This document shows positions 42,665-51,608 of a DNA stretch of 64,000 nt, one piece after another. Position 1 is the stretch's first letter; every line of letters starts with the position of its first letter. This DNA comes from Pedobacter helvus (GTDB lineage Bacteria > Bacteroidota > Bacteroidia > Sphingobacteriales > Sphingobacteriaceae). A model generated the notes under the pieces. It ran no database searches. It saw only the letters and a list, made by a program, of their open reading frames with translations, and was not told where the DNA came from. Both the position numbers and the translations under genes were made by a program. Location: the NCBI RefSeq assembly GCF_005925325.1, contig NZ_SRMP01000001.1:1059591-1123590 (forward strand). Direction: 5' to 3'.

Positions 42665-43167
42665 ATGAATAACTACCCAAAAGAATCGACGACTTTCAAA
42701 ACAAACTAGCCAGTCTGGCAGGGATAGAGAACGTATGCAGCGGCATAGACCATTTAGAAACAGTAAAAGATACCGATTTGGGCTTTCTAGAATTATCGCA
42801 TCTGCCTATTGCAACCCTTTTAAGAACTAGCGGAGGTCTGCCAGATGAGGTAATGCTCCAATTTGAATTTACCATAGATAAATCTCCAGAAAGCATTAAC
42901 ACCATGGAGTTCCTATCGTGGTTTGTTCGTGATCAGGCAAAAAGTGGAAGGAAAATTCAACTTCGAACTTTTGCATTGCCTCCACAAGGTCCTTTCGGAG
43001 TTCAATTAGGTACCACCCTAAAATTCCACATCGATTATTTTTTAATAGAACCATCAGGAAACTTGCAGTTCATTTTAGATAAGGTATCAGAACTATTGCA
43101 ATCCTTGGATTACAGCATTAATATTTATCAAATCCCAAAAAAATTAAACCATTTAACGGATAAATGA
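42665..43167 (+). pseudogene. Hypothetical gene with a one-base frameshift
   Basis: The ATG at 42665 begins MNNYPK and meets a stop after 14 codons. From 42682 onward the next frame continues RIDDFQNKLASLAG ... to 43167 (about 160 codons) without its own ATG. Adding one A to the A4 run at 42679-42682 joins them as MNNYPKRIDDFQNKL. The downstream protein (HLPIATLLRTSGGLPDEVML, FLSWFVRDQAKSGRKIQLRT, TLKFHIDYFLIEPSG) is soluble and unassigned, of immunity-protein size. It is either a real frameshift or a base-calling error. Confidence 0.6.
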
Positions 43168-43476
43168 CAAACAAATTTGCCTATCAGCTCACCCTTAAAA
43201 TCACACTAGTTTAACCTGGTCCATTTTGCAATATGTCAACAGAAGACGTCAAAATTGATCGTTGCTGCTTCGCTTTATAGTTAAGTTAAAGCATGTAAAG
43301 TTGGAGCAAAGGAGCGCAGTTACCCCATACATTATAGTCGAAAAACCTTCAAATCCCTACGAATGATAATTTATACCCAGCGAATTATAATTAGCTCAAT
43401 TTTCTATAAATTTTAGAGGTAGATTTAAGTATCAAAAAGGTAACATCTTTTTGCATAGTAAAAATAACGAGGACTA
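43168..43476. other. 309-bp intergenic region holding a CGAAT promoter
   Basis: No gene is seen. The tandem-site promoter occupies 43360-43427. The bases just before it read, in one frame, KPSNPYE followed by a stop. This echoes the NE/YE-stop ends found directly at promoters e and g, and may be another trace of the same module. Confidence 0.5.
43360..43427 (+). promoter_or_regulatory. CGAAT tandem-site promoter, copy h
   Basis: CGAATGATAA at 43360 and CGAATTATAA at 43381 are 21 bp apart. TAGATTTA (43420-43427) starts 39 bp after the second. It precedes the lipoprotein gene at 43477, the head of a long tightly packed run of envelope genes (43477-47694 with gaps of 1-11 bp). Confidence 0.72.
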
Positions 43477-44355
43477 ATGAAAGGGATATTGTCAAAGTTT
43501 GCTGTTTTTAAACTTACCAATGTTGGCAGATTTGCGTATACCTTTGTTTTGATCCTTAGTTTTTCTTCTTGCGGAGATCATATCCAACGAGAAAAGGATA
43601 AGTATCCCAACATTCCTGAGTTTCCAAAATTCGGCGAAAATAAACTGATGCTGAAGGAGCTTGAGGTAGCTACTGTAGAATATAAAAATCATCAGTCGGC
43701 TGAGGTTGATGGACATGATTTAGTAATTCACACGGAGGATTATTTTTATTACCTCGAGACAAATCAGTCGTTGTTTGTGCTCACAGGATATCGTGAAGCA
43801 GTTGAACCTGGCAACGAGTTTCCGGCTAAAAACTTTGTGCAATTAATCAGAGTAAATGCAGGAAAAGTGGAAAAATTAAACTGGTCGGAAGTTGCAAAGG
43901 CTGAACTAAGGCCATTGAATAATGATCAATATATCAGTATTGGAAGTAAGACTTTTGATATTCAATCGCCTCGGTTGACTTTTAGCGATGCTAAACCATT
44001 TGAAAACGATAGCACTGATTTTAGTTCCTGGAATTTTGCTAGTCGTTCAGGTGGCGATTACTATAAAATTTTCGACAACACTTTTGTAAAAGAATTTGAT
44101 CGAGTGACCATCGGCTCTGCCAGCCGTTTATCCGGCGGTTTAAATAACGGACTTAACTATACTTATGATCCTATTCCTTTGGTTTATTATGAGTTTAATT
44201 TGGATGGTAAAACTGGCAAAACGAAAATCAATTTTGATGAACAAGAGCCTCCGTTATTAATAAAAATAGCAAACAAGGTCTATTGCGTCACTTACAGCAG
44301 TGAGTTAAAGTTTAAATACGAAGTTAAACACTATCACATTGGCCTTTTAGAATAA
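43477..44355 (+). CDS. Lipoprotein with DKYPxxPxFPK motif
   Basis: 292 residues with an extended N-terminus before a lipoprotein signal (FAYTFVLILSFSSCGDH). Soon after the Cys comes KDKYPNIPEFPKFG, closely similar to SDKYPDVPYFPKIS in the membrane protein at 50602, so the two are related. The rest is beta-rich (AEVDGHDLVIHTEDYFYYLE, YISIGSKTFDIQSPRLTF). No family is recognised. It is the first gene of the run behind promoter h and is followed after 5 bp by the next gene. Confidence 0.8.
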   Translation: MKGILSKFAVFKLTNVGRFAYTFVLILSFSSCGDHIQREKDKYPNIPEFPKFGENKLMLKELEVATVEYKNHQSAEVDGHDLVIHTEDYFYYLETNQSLFVLTGYREAVEPGNEFPAKNFVQLIRVNAGKVEKLNWSEVAKAELRPLNNDQYISIGSKTFDIQSPRLTFSDAKPFENDSTDFSSWNFASRSGGDYYKIFDNTFVKEFDRVTIGSASRLSGGLNNGLNYTYDPIPLVYYEFNLDGKTGKTKINFDEQEPPLLIKIANKVYCVTYSSELKFKYEVKHYHIGLLE

Positions 44356-44360
44356 TCATC

Positions 44361-44963
44361 ATGAAAAAATTAATATTACTTGCAACTATATTGGGTTTAC
44401 ACTTATCTGCTTTCGCACAAGATATGCTGATAAAAGACATCGATTTTGATGGAAGAAAGGACAGTATTTACATCGATCAAAAAGAATGGAAAATTGTATG
44501 TCGTTTATCTACCCAGAACTTTAGAAAGATAAAAAGTAAAAAAATAGAAACTTCAGGAGATAATACCTATTTGAAACCTAAAAAAAATGGTTTCGAAATT
44601 GCAGTCAACTGGATGCGTGCTGGTTATGCCTGTCAGTTTCGATATGAGAAAAACGAAAAACGTATTCGGTTAATTGGTATTTCGGAGTACGCTTTCGGCA
44701 ACGCCGCTAACGACGGCAGTGGTGAGGCCAGTGTGAATTTACTTACGGGCGACTACATTGGCAATTGGCATTACTTCGATCATTTGGCTAATAATGAAAA
44801 GGGCGAGTTGGTAAAAATTCCAACCATTAAGGCGAAAATGCCAATCAAAAAAATCTATTTAGAGGATTTTGATGAAAGTCAATATTATGCCGTTTCTGAG
44901 AAATTTGGTCCATTGGTAGAGAAGCGAAAAAACGCAGAAAAAGCTAGAAGAAGTAAACGTTAA
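44361..44963 (+). CDS. Secreted protein with FG-GAP-like start
   Basis: 200 residues with a signal peptide (cleavage near AFAQD). The mature protein opens with IKDIDFDGRKDSIYI, an FG-GAP/VCBS-type D-x-D-x-D-G-x-x-D loop that could bind calcium. A basic middle part, a Gly/Asn-rich turn (GNAANDGSGEASVNLLTGDY) and a Lys/Arg-rich C-terminus (EKRKNAEKARRSKR) follow. The function is unknown. Confidence 0.77.
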   Translation: MKKLILLATILGLHLSAFAQDMLIKDIDFDGRKDSIYIDQKEWKIVCRLSTQNFRKIKSKKIETSGDNTYLKPKKNGFEIAVNWMRAGYACQFRYEKNEKRIRLIGISEYAFGNAANDGSGEASVNLLTGDYIGNWHYFDHLANNEKGELVKIPTIKAKMPIKKIYLEDFDESQYYAVSEKFGPLVEKRKNAEKARRSKR

Positions 44964-44964
44964 A

Positions 44965-45933
44965 ATGATGAAAACAATTATCGCTTTATTTTTCTTTTTA
45001 GTTCCGGCCAGCACCTGTTTTGCACAAAAGTGGATTAATGTTGACCTGGAGGAAACCGAGTACGTTTACGCCACTCGTAAAACCTGTTTAAAGAAAACTG
45101 GCGAACCTCTAAACGGCAATTATGCCATTAAATTTAATCGTTACCAAACCAATTACGAAATTTTTATTGATGGTTTAACAAACGGAGAGTTTAGGGTTTT
45201 TAGGCACAAAAAGTTGGCAGAAAAAGGCGCTTACCAAAATAATTTACGTGTAGGCGAATGGCTTTATTACAATGAAGATGGCACCATTAGACAACGAAGA
45301 TGGTATGAAAATGGTTTGCAGGAAGGTATAGAAACCGAATATGATAACGGACAGGTGGTAAAGACTTCAAGCTATAGCAAAAACCACCTTGAAGGTTGGC
45401 AAAAAGTTTATTCGTACACCAAACCTCAGGAACTGAAAGAGAAAGCATTTTTTGAGAAGGATCAAAAAACGATAAGCATCAGATATAAGAAAATAGATCG
45501 TTTAAATTTTACCATTAGCGATAGCTTATTTTATGATGTTAATAGAAAATTGATCTTCAAAAAATCATTTGTTAACGATACACTTTTATTGCAGTTTAAG
45601 ATTAGTTACGGTGTTGTTGTCCAAGATCCTTACGACATTAAGAACACAAAAATTGAAGTTTATCATGGAAATAAATTAAACATCGCCTATCTATTTCCAG
45701 AGCTTGATAAATATGAAACAGAAATGAGAATGCGTGAGTTGCTGGATTACGAATTTGCTTATTATACAGATGTTAAAAAGCCACGATTGCTTGTAAGCGA
45801 TTTAACCAGAAGTCACTTTTATACCACTACTTTTTACAGGCTATATCCAGCGGATAACCTGCAATCGGTAATTTACTATAAAGGCGAAGACGATATTTTG
45901 CCGGGTTGGTATTATAGAGATGTAAATAGATAA
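44965..45933 (+). CDS. Secreted MORN-repeat protein, YwqK-antitoxin-like
   Basis: 322 residues. Adjacent ATG codons at 44965 and 44968 are equivalent. After a signal peptide (FFFLVPASTCFAQ) come MORN-type units: NGEFRVFRHKKLAEKGAYQN, NLRVGEWLYYNEDGTIRQRR, NGLQEGIETEYDNGQVVKT and HLEGWQKVYSYTK. This repeat order is that of the YwqK-family antitoxin proteins. Here the protein is exported, as is common in Bacteroidota. The C-terminal 150 residues are unassigned. It starts 1 bp after the preceding stop, so translation is probably coupled. Confidence 0.84.
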   Translation: MMKTIIALFFFLVPASTCFAQKWINVDLEETEYVYATRKTCLKKTGEPLNGNYAIKFNRYQTNYEIFIDGLTNGEFRVFRHKKLAEKGAYQNNLRVGEWLYYNEDGTIRQRRWYENGLQEGIETEYDNGQVVKTSSYSKNHLEGWQKVYSYTKPQELKEKAFFEKDQKTISIRYKKIDRLNFTISDSLFYDVNRKLIFKKSFVNDTLLLQFKISYGVVVQDPYDIKNTKIEVYHGNKLNIAYLFPELDKYETEMRMRELLDYEFAYYTDVKKPRLLVSDLTRSHFYTTTFYRLYPADNLQSVIYYKGEDDILPGWYYRDVNR

Positions 45934-45944
45934 AATAATAAACC

Positions 45945-46289
45945 ATGTTGATACCTCTTCCAATCATTCTGTTTGTTGTTTTACTGATATTTTCTATCAA
46001 AAACGCAAAACAAAAAGTAAATGTAAACAAGCATGTTTTAATTAGATTGCTTGTATTGGCGCTCTCTATTGGCTTGATATACTTGTTGTGCTACATTTCT
46101 AGCGGTAGAAAAGGCATACTTGGTGCGTTGTATTTGGGTGCCTATTTTACAGGAGCCTGGATTTTGTATATACTGGTTGAAGCCATTAGTTTCTTTGTAA
46201 TCAAACGCAACCAATTGGCAAACACCAACCTAATCATACTGGCGATTATTGCATTTATTGTAGCCATGGTGGCTGTTCAATTATCTTAA
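45945..46289 (+). CDS. Small membrane protein
   Basis: 114 residues with four hydrophobic spans: IPLPIILFVVLLIFSI, LIRLLVLALSIGLIYLLCYI, LGAYFTGAWILYILVEAISFFVI and LIILAIIAFIVAMVAVQL. It lies 11 bp after the MORN gene and 4 bp before the next gene, hence in the same operon. It may form the membrane partner of its exported neighbours; the function is unknown. Confidence 0.74.
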   Translation: MLIPLPIILFVVLLIFSIKNAKQKVNVNKHVLIRLLVLALSIGLIYLLCYISSGRKGILGALYLGAYFTGAWILYILVEAISFFVIKRNQLANTNLIILAIIAFIVAMVAVQLS

Positions 46290-46293
46290 TTTA

Positions 46294-47694
46294 ATGATGA
46301 TGAAAAAAATTCTTTCTACCCTTTTTATAATTATCGCACTGGCACCGTCAAAGTCTTGGGCTCAGGAAATTAAGTTTCCAGAAAGTTTCCGTTCAGATCC
46401 TACATTATTTAAAGGAATGAAGCTTGCCGAAATTCCTAAAGACATCCAAACCAAAAATGGTATTAAAAAGAACCCAACTATAATTATTGATGTTGCTAAA
46501 ACTAAAGGTGCATTGATAAGTGGTGGTTTAAAAGGTGTAAAATCTATTTACATGGAAATTTGGGCAAACCCAGCAAATAAAAAACTGAATTATGGTTATG
46601 AAGTGGCAAAATTTGCATCGGTAGTAGATTTAGATCATGTTAAACCTCAATTAAAACCATGGGCTTACGGTGCAATTTTAACCGTTCAAAAGTATCTGAT
46701 TATCGTAAAGTGCGTTGGGTCAGAAAATTCAGATGAATATGTGGATAGGATGGTATCTTATTTCCAGCAAAAACTTGGTGCTAAGCTCATTCAAGATAGA
46801 TTGAAAGAAGCTAAGGTTGCTGTTACAGAGAATTATGTAAGCAACTTGCCAGCGCCACTTCCGCCAGCCCCAAAAGGCACTTCAATTGCTATAGAGCTGA
46901 AGGATTTAGAGCGGAGAATTGCTACTACAAACGGTCTAGCCTACATTCGTAACCAAAAAAGCCAAAAACTCGGACCAGGAAATTATCGGGCTACAAGCAC
47001 CTCTCCAGTATACGAAACTTTGGAGTTCGCTGTTGATCAAGACAGCTTGCTTGATGGAGATTTCCGTTATCATTATGCGGAAGATTACAGCAAATCGCCT
47101 TCTAAAGAAAGTAAATTAACTTATGATCACGGGGTTTTAACCTCAGAGATTATGTATGCCAACGGCCATTTGCTGATTGCTAAAGATTACTCGGTTGACG
47201 TAGTTAAAGAGGGAGAAGACTACTTAATCACTGTGAAAACATCAATAAAAAAAACTGAAAAGGGAGATAAGGAAGTGGTTACTGTTTTTCGAAATCGCAA
47301 ACCAATCTCAAAAATTACGACCAGAGCCGGCGTATCTGTCATTCGAAAAGATTTTGAAAAAGATTATTTAGATGAGTTTAACAGCAAGGGGCAATTGGTA
47401 AGAATAGAGAAGCCTGGTCTTATAGAAAAATACAATAGTGCCGGAGAAGTCATTTATAAAGAAGAATGGTCCGTTGGTAACCATACGGTTTACAAAAACG
47501 GGAAACTCATTAAAAAAGAAATCCGTGTGAAAGATAAAGAGCAATATTTGGTAACCGAATATGATGAGAGTGGAAAAGTAACTAGTGAACGATTGAAGGG
47601 TATTGAAAGTAACCCAGTAATTGCCGATCCTGATGAATACGAAGATGAATTAACCGAAGCACTGTTTAATTATTACAAGAAGAAAGTGAAATAA
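46294..47694 (+). CDS. Secreted protein with weak YwqK-like C-terminal repeats
   Basis: 466 residues; three consecutive ATG codons (46294, 46297, 46300) give equivalent starts. Signal peptide cleavage is near SWAQE. The N-terminal half is an alpha/beta domain (FKGMKLAEIPKDIQTKNG, KGVKSIYMEIWANPANKKL), then a Pro-rich linker (LPAPLPPAPKG). The C-terminal half is strand-rich with MORN-like phrases (DEFNSKGQLVRIEK, EKYNSAGEVIYKEEW, YDESGKVTSERL). Last gene of the compact 43477-47694 run. Confidence 0.78.
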   Translation: MMMKKILSTLFIIIALAPSKSWAQEIKFPESFRSDPTLFKGMKLAEIPKDIQTKNGIKKNPTIIIDVAKTKGALISGGLKGVKSIYMEIWANPANKKLNYGYEVAKFASVVDLDHVKPQLKPWAYGAILTVQKYLIIVKCVGSENSDEYVDRMVSYFQQKLGAKLIQDRLKEAKVAVTENYVSNLPAPLPPAPKGTSIAIELKDLERRIATTNGLAYIRNQKSQKLGPGNYRATSTSPVYETLEFAVDQDSLLDGDFRYHYAEDYSKSPSKESKLTYDHGVLTSEIMYANGHLLIAKDYSVDVVKEGEDYLITVKTSIKKTEKGDKEVVTVFRNRKPISKITTRAGVSVIRKDFEKDYLDEFNSKGQLVRIEKPGLIEKYNSAGEVIYKEEWSVGNHTVYKNGKLIKKEIRVKDKEQYLVTEYDESGKVTSERLKGIESNPVIADPDEYEDELTEALFNYYKKKVK

Positions 47695-47717
47695 ATGCAT
47701 CAATCGTAAAACCTAAA

Positions 47718-47766
47718 CCCGACAGTAGCGAACACGAGTGTAGCGAAGTAAAGAGGATGGCGGGAC
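47718..47766 (+). repeat. Interspersed element CCYGACAG...GGCRGGAC, copy 2
   Basis: A 49-bp unit beginning CCCGACAGTAGCGAACACGA and ending GGCGGGAC, highly similar to 16522-16569. The terminal stem changed from CCTG/CAGG to CCCG/CGGG. It lies in the 120-bp gap between the genes at 46294 and 47815 and is followed by TTTCGGAGCC. Confidence 0.72.
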
Positions 47767-47814
47767 TTTCGGAGCCTAAGAACACCGAAACTTGCTTTTC
47801 AAAAAATTAAAAGG

Positions 47815-48894
47815 ATGAAGAAAATGGTAATTTATATCGCAATAATTTTAATAGCATGTGTTGCATTGCAAACCTGTTCTGTGATTAATTTATCGCCGAG
47901 TTTGTTATTCAATAGCGCCAAGTATAAAAAGTTTCCGGAGTTACAAGAAAGTTTAAAATGGGATAACTTTTTGATGATTAGGGCTACTCAAAATAATAAC
48001 GATGGCATTAGGTACTATCCTGAAAAGAACTTTTTCTTGATAGCTAGCACTCCTATTTTTATCAAAGTAGATAGCGCAGGCAACAAAGCTTTTGAATTGA
48101 AAAACGATAAAGATTTGAAGTTTTTAGATGCCATCAATTGTTATGTAATTACAGCAAATGGCATTTATGATTTATCTGCAGAAAAACCTGTCGAACAACC
48201 TTTTTCGGAGATTATAAATGCAGAAAGTAATCTTTCAAACAAAGCATGGGTAGAAGATTTTTTCGGTAAGTTTTACAACTCAGCCGATGTTGTATTGTTC
48301 AGTTTGTATCCCGGCTTGGTCAATAGAGAAGCAGTGTATTTTCGACAAAATGGTAAGTGGATCAAACTTTATACGCCTAAATCTTCGTCGTTTGTTTATG
48401 CTGATGGCTCAACAATAAAATGCAAAATAAACAGGGAGCAAGTTTTGGCCAAATTGCAAGTTGAGCATTTTTTAAAGGATGTAAAAAATGCAACCTATTC
48501 GAACGAGTTGAGGTTTACTGATGCCTACATTACACCTTATAATTCGGACAATTCATTTTTCCCAGACCAAAAATTGGAATATGTAAGCAAAGCGAAATTA
48601 AAAACATTGGCTTTTACGAAAGAAACCTACACTACCGAAGGTTATTTTAATCCGGGTATTCCCAACCAGTTTTATGGCATGGTCTATTATAATTTAGAGA
48701 TTGATAATACAGTTTTGAATTTTAAAACTGTGGCGAGCAAGGCTTCTTTTGGAGGCCAGATAGAAACATATTTGCATTTATTTGAATTACCAGCTAAATA
48801 TGCTACTAAAAGCAACGTACGCTTTTTAACCTACGATTATAGCACCAATTTCCACGAAAACAAGAAAAAGGGTGTGTACATTATAAAGAATTAA
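47815..48894 (+). CDS. Probable lipoprotein of unknown function
   Basis: 359 residues. The N-terminal hydrophobic segment ends ALQTCSVI, an acceptable lipobox. The body is beta-rich with repeated short strand pairs (NFFLIASTPIFIKVDSAGNK, DAINCYVITANGIYDLS, NREAVYFRQNGKWIKLYTPK), reminiscent of WG- or propeller-type repeats but without clear motifs. It starts a second compact run (47815-51595). Confidence 0.76.
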   Translation: MKKMVIYIAIILIACVALQTCSVINLSPSLLFNSAKYKKFPELQESLKWDNFLMIRATQNNNDGIRYYPEKNFFLIASTPIFIKVDSAGNKAFELKNDKDLKFLDAINCYVITANGIYDLSAEKPVEQPFSEIINAESNLSNKAWVEDFFGKFYNSADVVLFSLYPGLVNREAVYFRQNGKWIKLYTPKSSSFVYADGSTIKCKINREQVLAKLQVEHFLKDVKNATYSNELRFTDAYITPYNSDNSFFPDQKLEYVSKAKLKTLAFTKETYTTEGYFNPGIPNQFYGMVYYNLEIDNTVLNFKTVASKASFGGQIETYLHLFELPAKYATKSNVRFLTYDYSTNFHENKKKGVYIIKN

Positions 48895-48907
48895 CAAAAT
48901 CAGTTTT

Positions 48908-49426
48908 ATGCAAAAAATACTAACCATTATCCTCGCTTTTGTAAGCATTAATGCATTTGCTCAAAAACCACCTCCGCCAAAAGCGGTTAAAATTGCGGGC
49001 ACTTCTGATATTCTAAAGACAGATAAACACCAAGCCGATTTTTCTATTAAGAAGACAAAATTTAACGTTTATCTCGGCTATCAAAAACCAGAGCCAATGA
49101 TAAGACAAGAGAAAGGCGATACTTTGCAAGTTTATAAAATTACTAGAGATAAGCTAAAGGTTAGCGACCTAGAGATTGTGAAATATGCTACCAGAAAGGG
49201 CAAAATTGTTGGCGAAGGAAAATATAAACTAGCAAATGATACACTTACCGTAACGCAGAATTCGTACGATTATATCGGCGCTTACACAATCACCACCAAA
49301 TACATTACCGATAAGTGGGGTTTGAAAAAGGTAAGTGATGACATGAAAGGAATTAAATTAGAGAACTTAACTGATAGACATTTGAAGCCTGCTGAAATGA
49401 AAGTTCCGGTGGAGCCTAGAAATTAA
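48908..49426 (+). CDS. Secreted protein of unknown function
   Basis: 172 residues with a signal peptide (cleavage near AFAQK) and a Pro/Lys-rich start (KPPPPKAVKIAG). The mature domain is beta-rich (VGEGKYKLANDTLTVTQNSY) and looks like a small barrel. No family is recognised. It is cotranscribed with the genes on both sides (13 and 5 bp gaps). Confidence 0.75.
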   Translation: MQKILTIILAFVSINAFAQKPPPPKAVKIAGTSDILKTDKHQADFSIKKTKFNVYLGYQKPEPMIRQEKGDTLQVYKITRDKLKVSDLEIVKYATRKGKIVGEGKYKLANDTLTVTQNSYDYIGAYTITTKYITDKWGLKKVSDDMKGIKLENLTDRHLKPAEMKVPVEPRN

Positions 49427-49431
49427 AAACC

Positions 49432-50574
49432 ATGAAAAATTTATTATTACTAGCCATTTTCCCTGTAGTTATTTCTTGCAAAAGTCAAGAAAAGATAGAT
49501 TTAGCGACCCTGAATTTGAACGAGCCGATTGAAAAAATCAGCAGTTTTGATGATAATTTAATGATTGGCATAGAAACCGTAGAGTATCCGTTTAGTTTAT
49601 TGCTGGAAGTTGAAAAATCAAAGAAATATAGTTTCGATGGTATTGATTTAGAAGGCCAGCGGGTGATCTTTCAAATTGATGCGGAGAAATTGAAAACCGA
49701 TAGCATCACTCGTTTTGGGGGCGGACATATCGATATCAAACCAGCTAAAAATAGCAACGAGCTAAATGAAGTTTTAAAAAGTTACGGTGCACAAAATAAA
49801 ATCTACGGTGTAAGAATTGAGTTGAAAACGCCAGAACTGCAAGCCAATATTTTGAAAAAATTGGAAGCCAAATATGGCAAGGGAACTAAAAATCCAAATA
49901 CCGATAACGGCTTGTATTGGAATGTGAAGGCGCAGAACAAGTTTATTTTCTACGCTCCAGATTATCGCAGGTTAATTATCCTCAACAATACCGATCTGTC
50001 TAAAACTTGCTATTGGGATATCATGAATGGCTCAATTGATTTTGGCGGATGTGATAACGAAAAATACATGGCAAGCCTGATGAAAAATGCAACCAAGCCA
50101 GAAGATGTGAAAGAGAAACCCGCAATTAAAATTGATAAAGATTGGAACATTAACGGGTTAATTGTTGGCAAAACTACGGAAGAAGAGTTTACCAAATCGG
50201 CCACCAACAAACGTTTTGAACGGATGACAGAATTTGACGGCGCAACTGGAAAAACCTCAGAAATCTTTTATCAAAACAACTACCACGATTTCTATTTTTA
50301 CTTCTCTGCAAGCAAAAACAATCCTGATAATTTAAAGGAAAATCTAATTAACGGTTACGCCATCAACGATTTTAGAAAGGTTGATATTTCTTTTGAAAAT
50401 GGCTTGAAACCAGGTTTAAAATTTGAGGATGTAGTTAAATTATTTGATAAAGCATCGATTATAGACTATGACCAATTGAAATTTGCCAACTACATCGAAA
50501 TTAAAAAACCTCCTTACAAAGTAACCTTGAATTTTAACGATAAAATGTTGTTTTCTGGCATGTTTGTGAAGTAG
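49432..50574 (+). CDS. Lipoprotein of unknown function
   Basis: 380 residues, lipobox VISC (Cys at about 16). The protein seems to hold two related alpha/beta halves. The segment with ILKKLEAKYGKGTKNPNT is like the KYGxxxK helix of the lipoproteins at 17368 and 19258. Strand pairs flank WNVKAQNKFIFYAPDYRRLI and FRKVDISFENGLKPGLKF. The function is unknown. Confidence 0.78.
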   Translation: MKNLLLLAIFPVVISCKSQEKIDLATLNLNEPIEKISSFDDNLMIGIETVEYPFSLLLEVEKSKKYSFDGIDLEGQRVIFQIDAEKLKTDSITRFGGGHIDIKPAKNSNELNEVLKSYGAQNKIYGVRIELKTPELQANILKKLEAKYGKGTKNPNTDNGLYWNVKAQNKFIFYAPDYRRLIILNNTDLSKTCYWDIMNGSIDFGGCDNEKYMASLMKNATKPEDVKEKPAIKIDKDWNINGLIVGKTTEEEFTKSATNKRFERMTEFDGATGKTSEIFYQNNYHDFYFYFSASKNNPDNLKENLINGYAINDFRKVDISFENGLKPGLKFEDVVKLFDKASIIDYDQLKFANYIEIKKPPYKVTLNFNDKMLFSGMFVK

Positions 50575-50601
50575 GGATTGAACTGATGAAAAGCTGATTT
50601 T

Positions 50602-51048
50602 ATGAAAAAAGCAATAATAATTACGGTTTCTATCCTCGCTTTTGTAGCCTTGTTATTTTGGTTGTTAATCACAAGTAATGGCTTCGAAATCCCTAAATCG
50701 GATAAGTATCCTGATGTTCCCTATTTTCCCAAAATATCAGACAGCATTAACTTTAAAAACGAAGTAATAGACACCATGCACGTCATAGATTATTACACCA
50801 CGGCTAAAAACATTTTTGTGCGCTATAGCCGTACGCAAGATATTTATGACACCACTTACATTGCCGTAGTTAACCCTTCATTCAAAAACTTAGCTTTTAA
50901 AGTATTGGATAGACATGATCGTTTTGAAATTGATACCGTTAACCAATTGCTATTTATTTTTAAACAAGATACGCTTGGAAATTACATAAGCAATGAAAGC
51001 ATCGATTTGAAAAATGGCTACGCAAAACCCTATCAAACCATTAGATGA
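50602..51048 (+). CDS. Membrane-anchored protein with DKYPxxPxFPK motif
   Basis: 148 residues: one N-terminal membrane helix (IIITVSILAFVALLFWLLI), then SDKYPDVPYFPKIS, the motif shared with the lipoprotein at 43477, then a beta-rich domain (NIFVRYSRTQDIYDTTYIAV, FEIDTVNQLLFIFKQDTLG). Its end overlaps the next open frame by 35 bp. The function is unknown. Confidence 0.73.
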   Translation: MKKAIIITVSILAFVALLFWLLITSNGFEIPKSDKYPDVPYFPKISDSINFKNEVIDTMHVIDYYTTAKNIFVRYSRTQDIYDTTYIAVVNPSFKNLAFKVLDRHDRFEIDTVNQLLFIFKQDTLGNYISNESIDLKNGYAKPYQTIR

Positions 51049-51595
51049 AAATGATTTTCAAAAGCTCAAAAATCAACTCACGTTAGTTAAACATGCCACC
51101 AATGCTAGTCATGATACCGACTTGCTTATTTTCGAAAATGAGCAAAACGATTTCTTTTTGATGAAGGGCGACGAAGCCAATAGAACAGCAAAAACATTGT
51201 TGGTAACGGAGGATAAAAACTTTAGTTCTCCCTTTGGGATAAAAATTGGTGGAGATCCAGAAATCAAACATCAGAACATTAATTTGTTCGACAAAGTGGT
51301 TACTGGAAATAGGCCGAAAAGTTTGTTTAGCATTCCAACCCCATCATCGAACGGAAATCCTAACGAAGATAGAATGACTAAAAATGCTGGTTATTTAGCA
51401 AACAAAGGCTGGTTTGATAAAGACAGGATTTACTATTTTAAAATGAAGCTAAAAACCAGCGAGGTAAAATTTAAAACGAATATTTACTACCTATCGGACG
51501 TATTTTTTGATCAGTTGAACACACCCAAATTAGACCAAGATACCTTGTTTTATTTCTCGCAAAACAAGGTTTATAAATTTTTTAAGGTGAAGTAA
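51014..51595 (+). CDS. Hypothetical protein overlapping the preceding gene
   Basis: 193 residues in a frame that overlaps the previous coding sequence by 35 bp. The ATG at 51014 (MATQNPIKPLDENDFQKL) is the only good start for the N-terminal helix. No signal peptide. The middle (FFLMKGDEANRTAKTLLVTE, SSPFGIKIGGDPEI) and the strand-rich end (NIYYLSDVFFDQLNTPK, DTLFYFSQNKVYKFFKV) are unassigned. An exported neighbour upstream and a membrane protein downstream make a cytoplasmic product noteworthy. A frameshift fusion with the preceding gene is possible but has no positive support. Confidence 0.62.
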   Translation: MATQNPIKPLDENDFQKLKNQLTLVKHATNASHDTDLLIFENEQNDFFLMKGDEANRTAKTLLVTEDKNFSSPFGIKIGGDPEIKHQNINLFDKVVTGNRPKSLFSIPTPSSNGNPNEDRMTKNAGYLANKGWFDKDRIYYFKMKLKTSEVKFKTNIYYLSDVFFDQLNTPKLDQDTLFYFSQNKVYKFFKVK

Positions 51596-51608
51596 AATAA
51601 TGAACCAC

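Noticed and set aside
50602-51595. Frameshifted single gene from 50602 to 51595
   Set aside because: The frames overlap by 35 bp, each has its own plausible start, and no homologue visible in the window joins the two parts; kept as two genes with a note.
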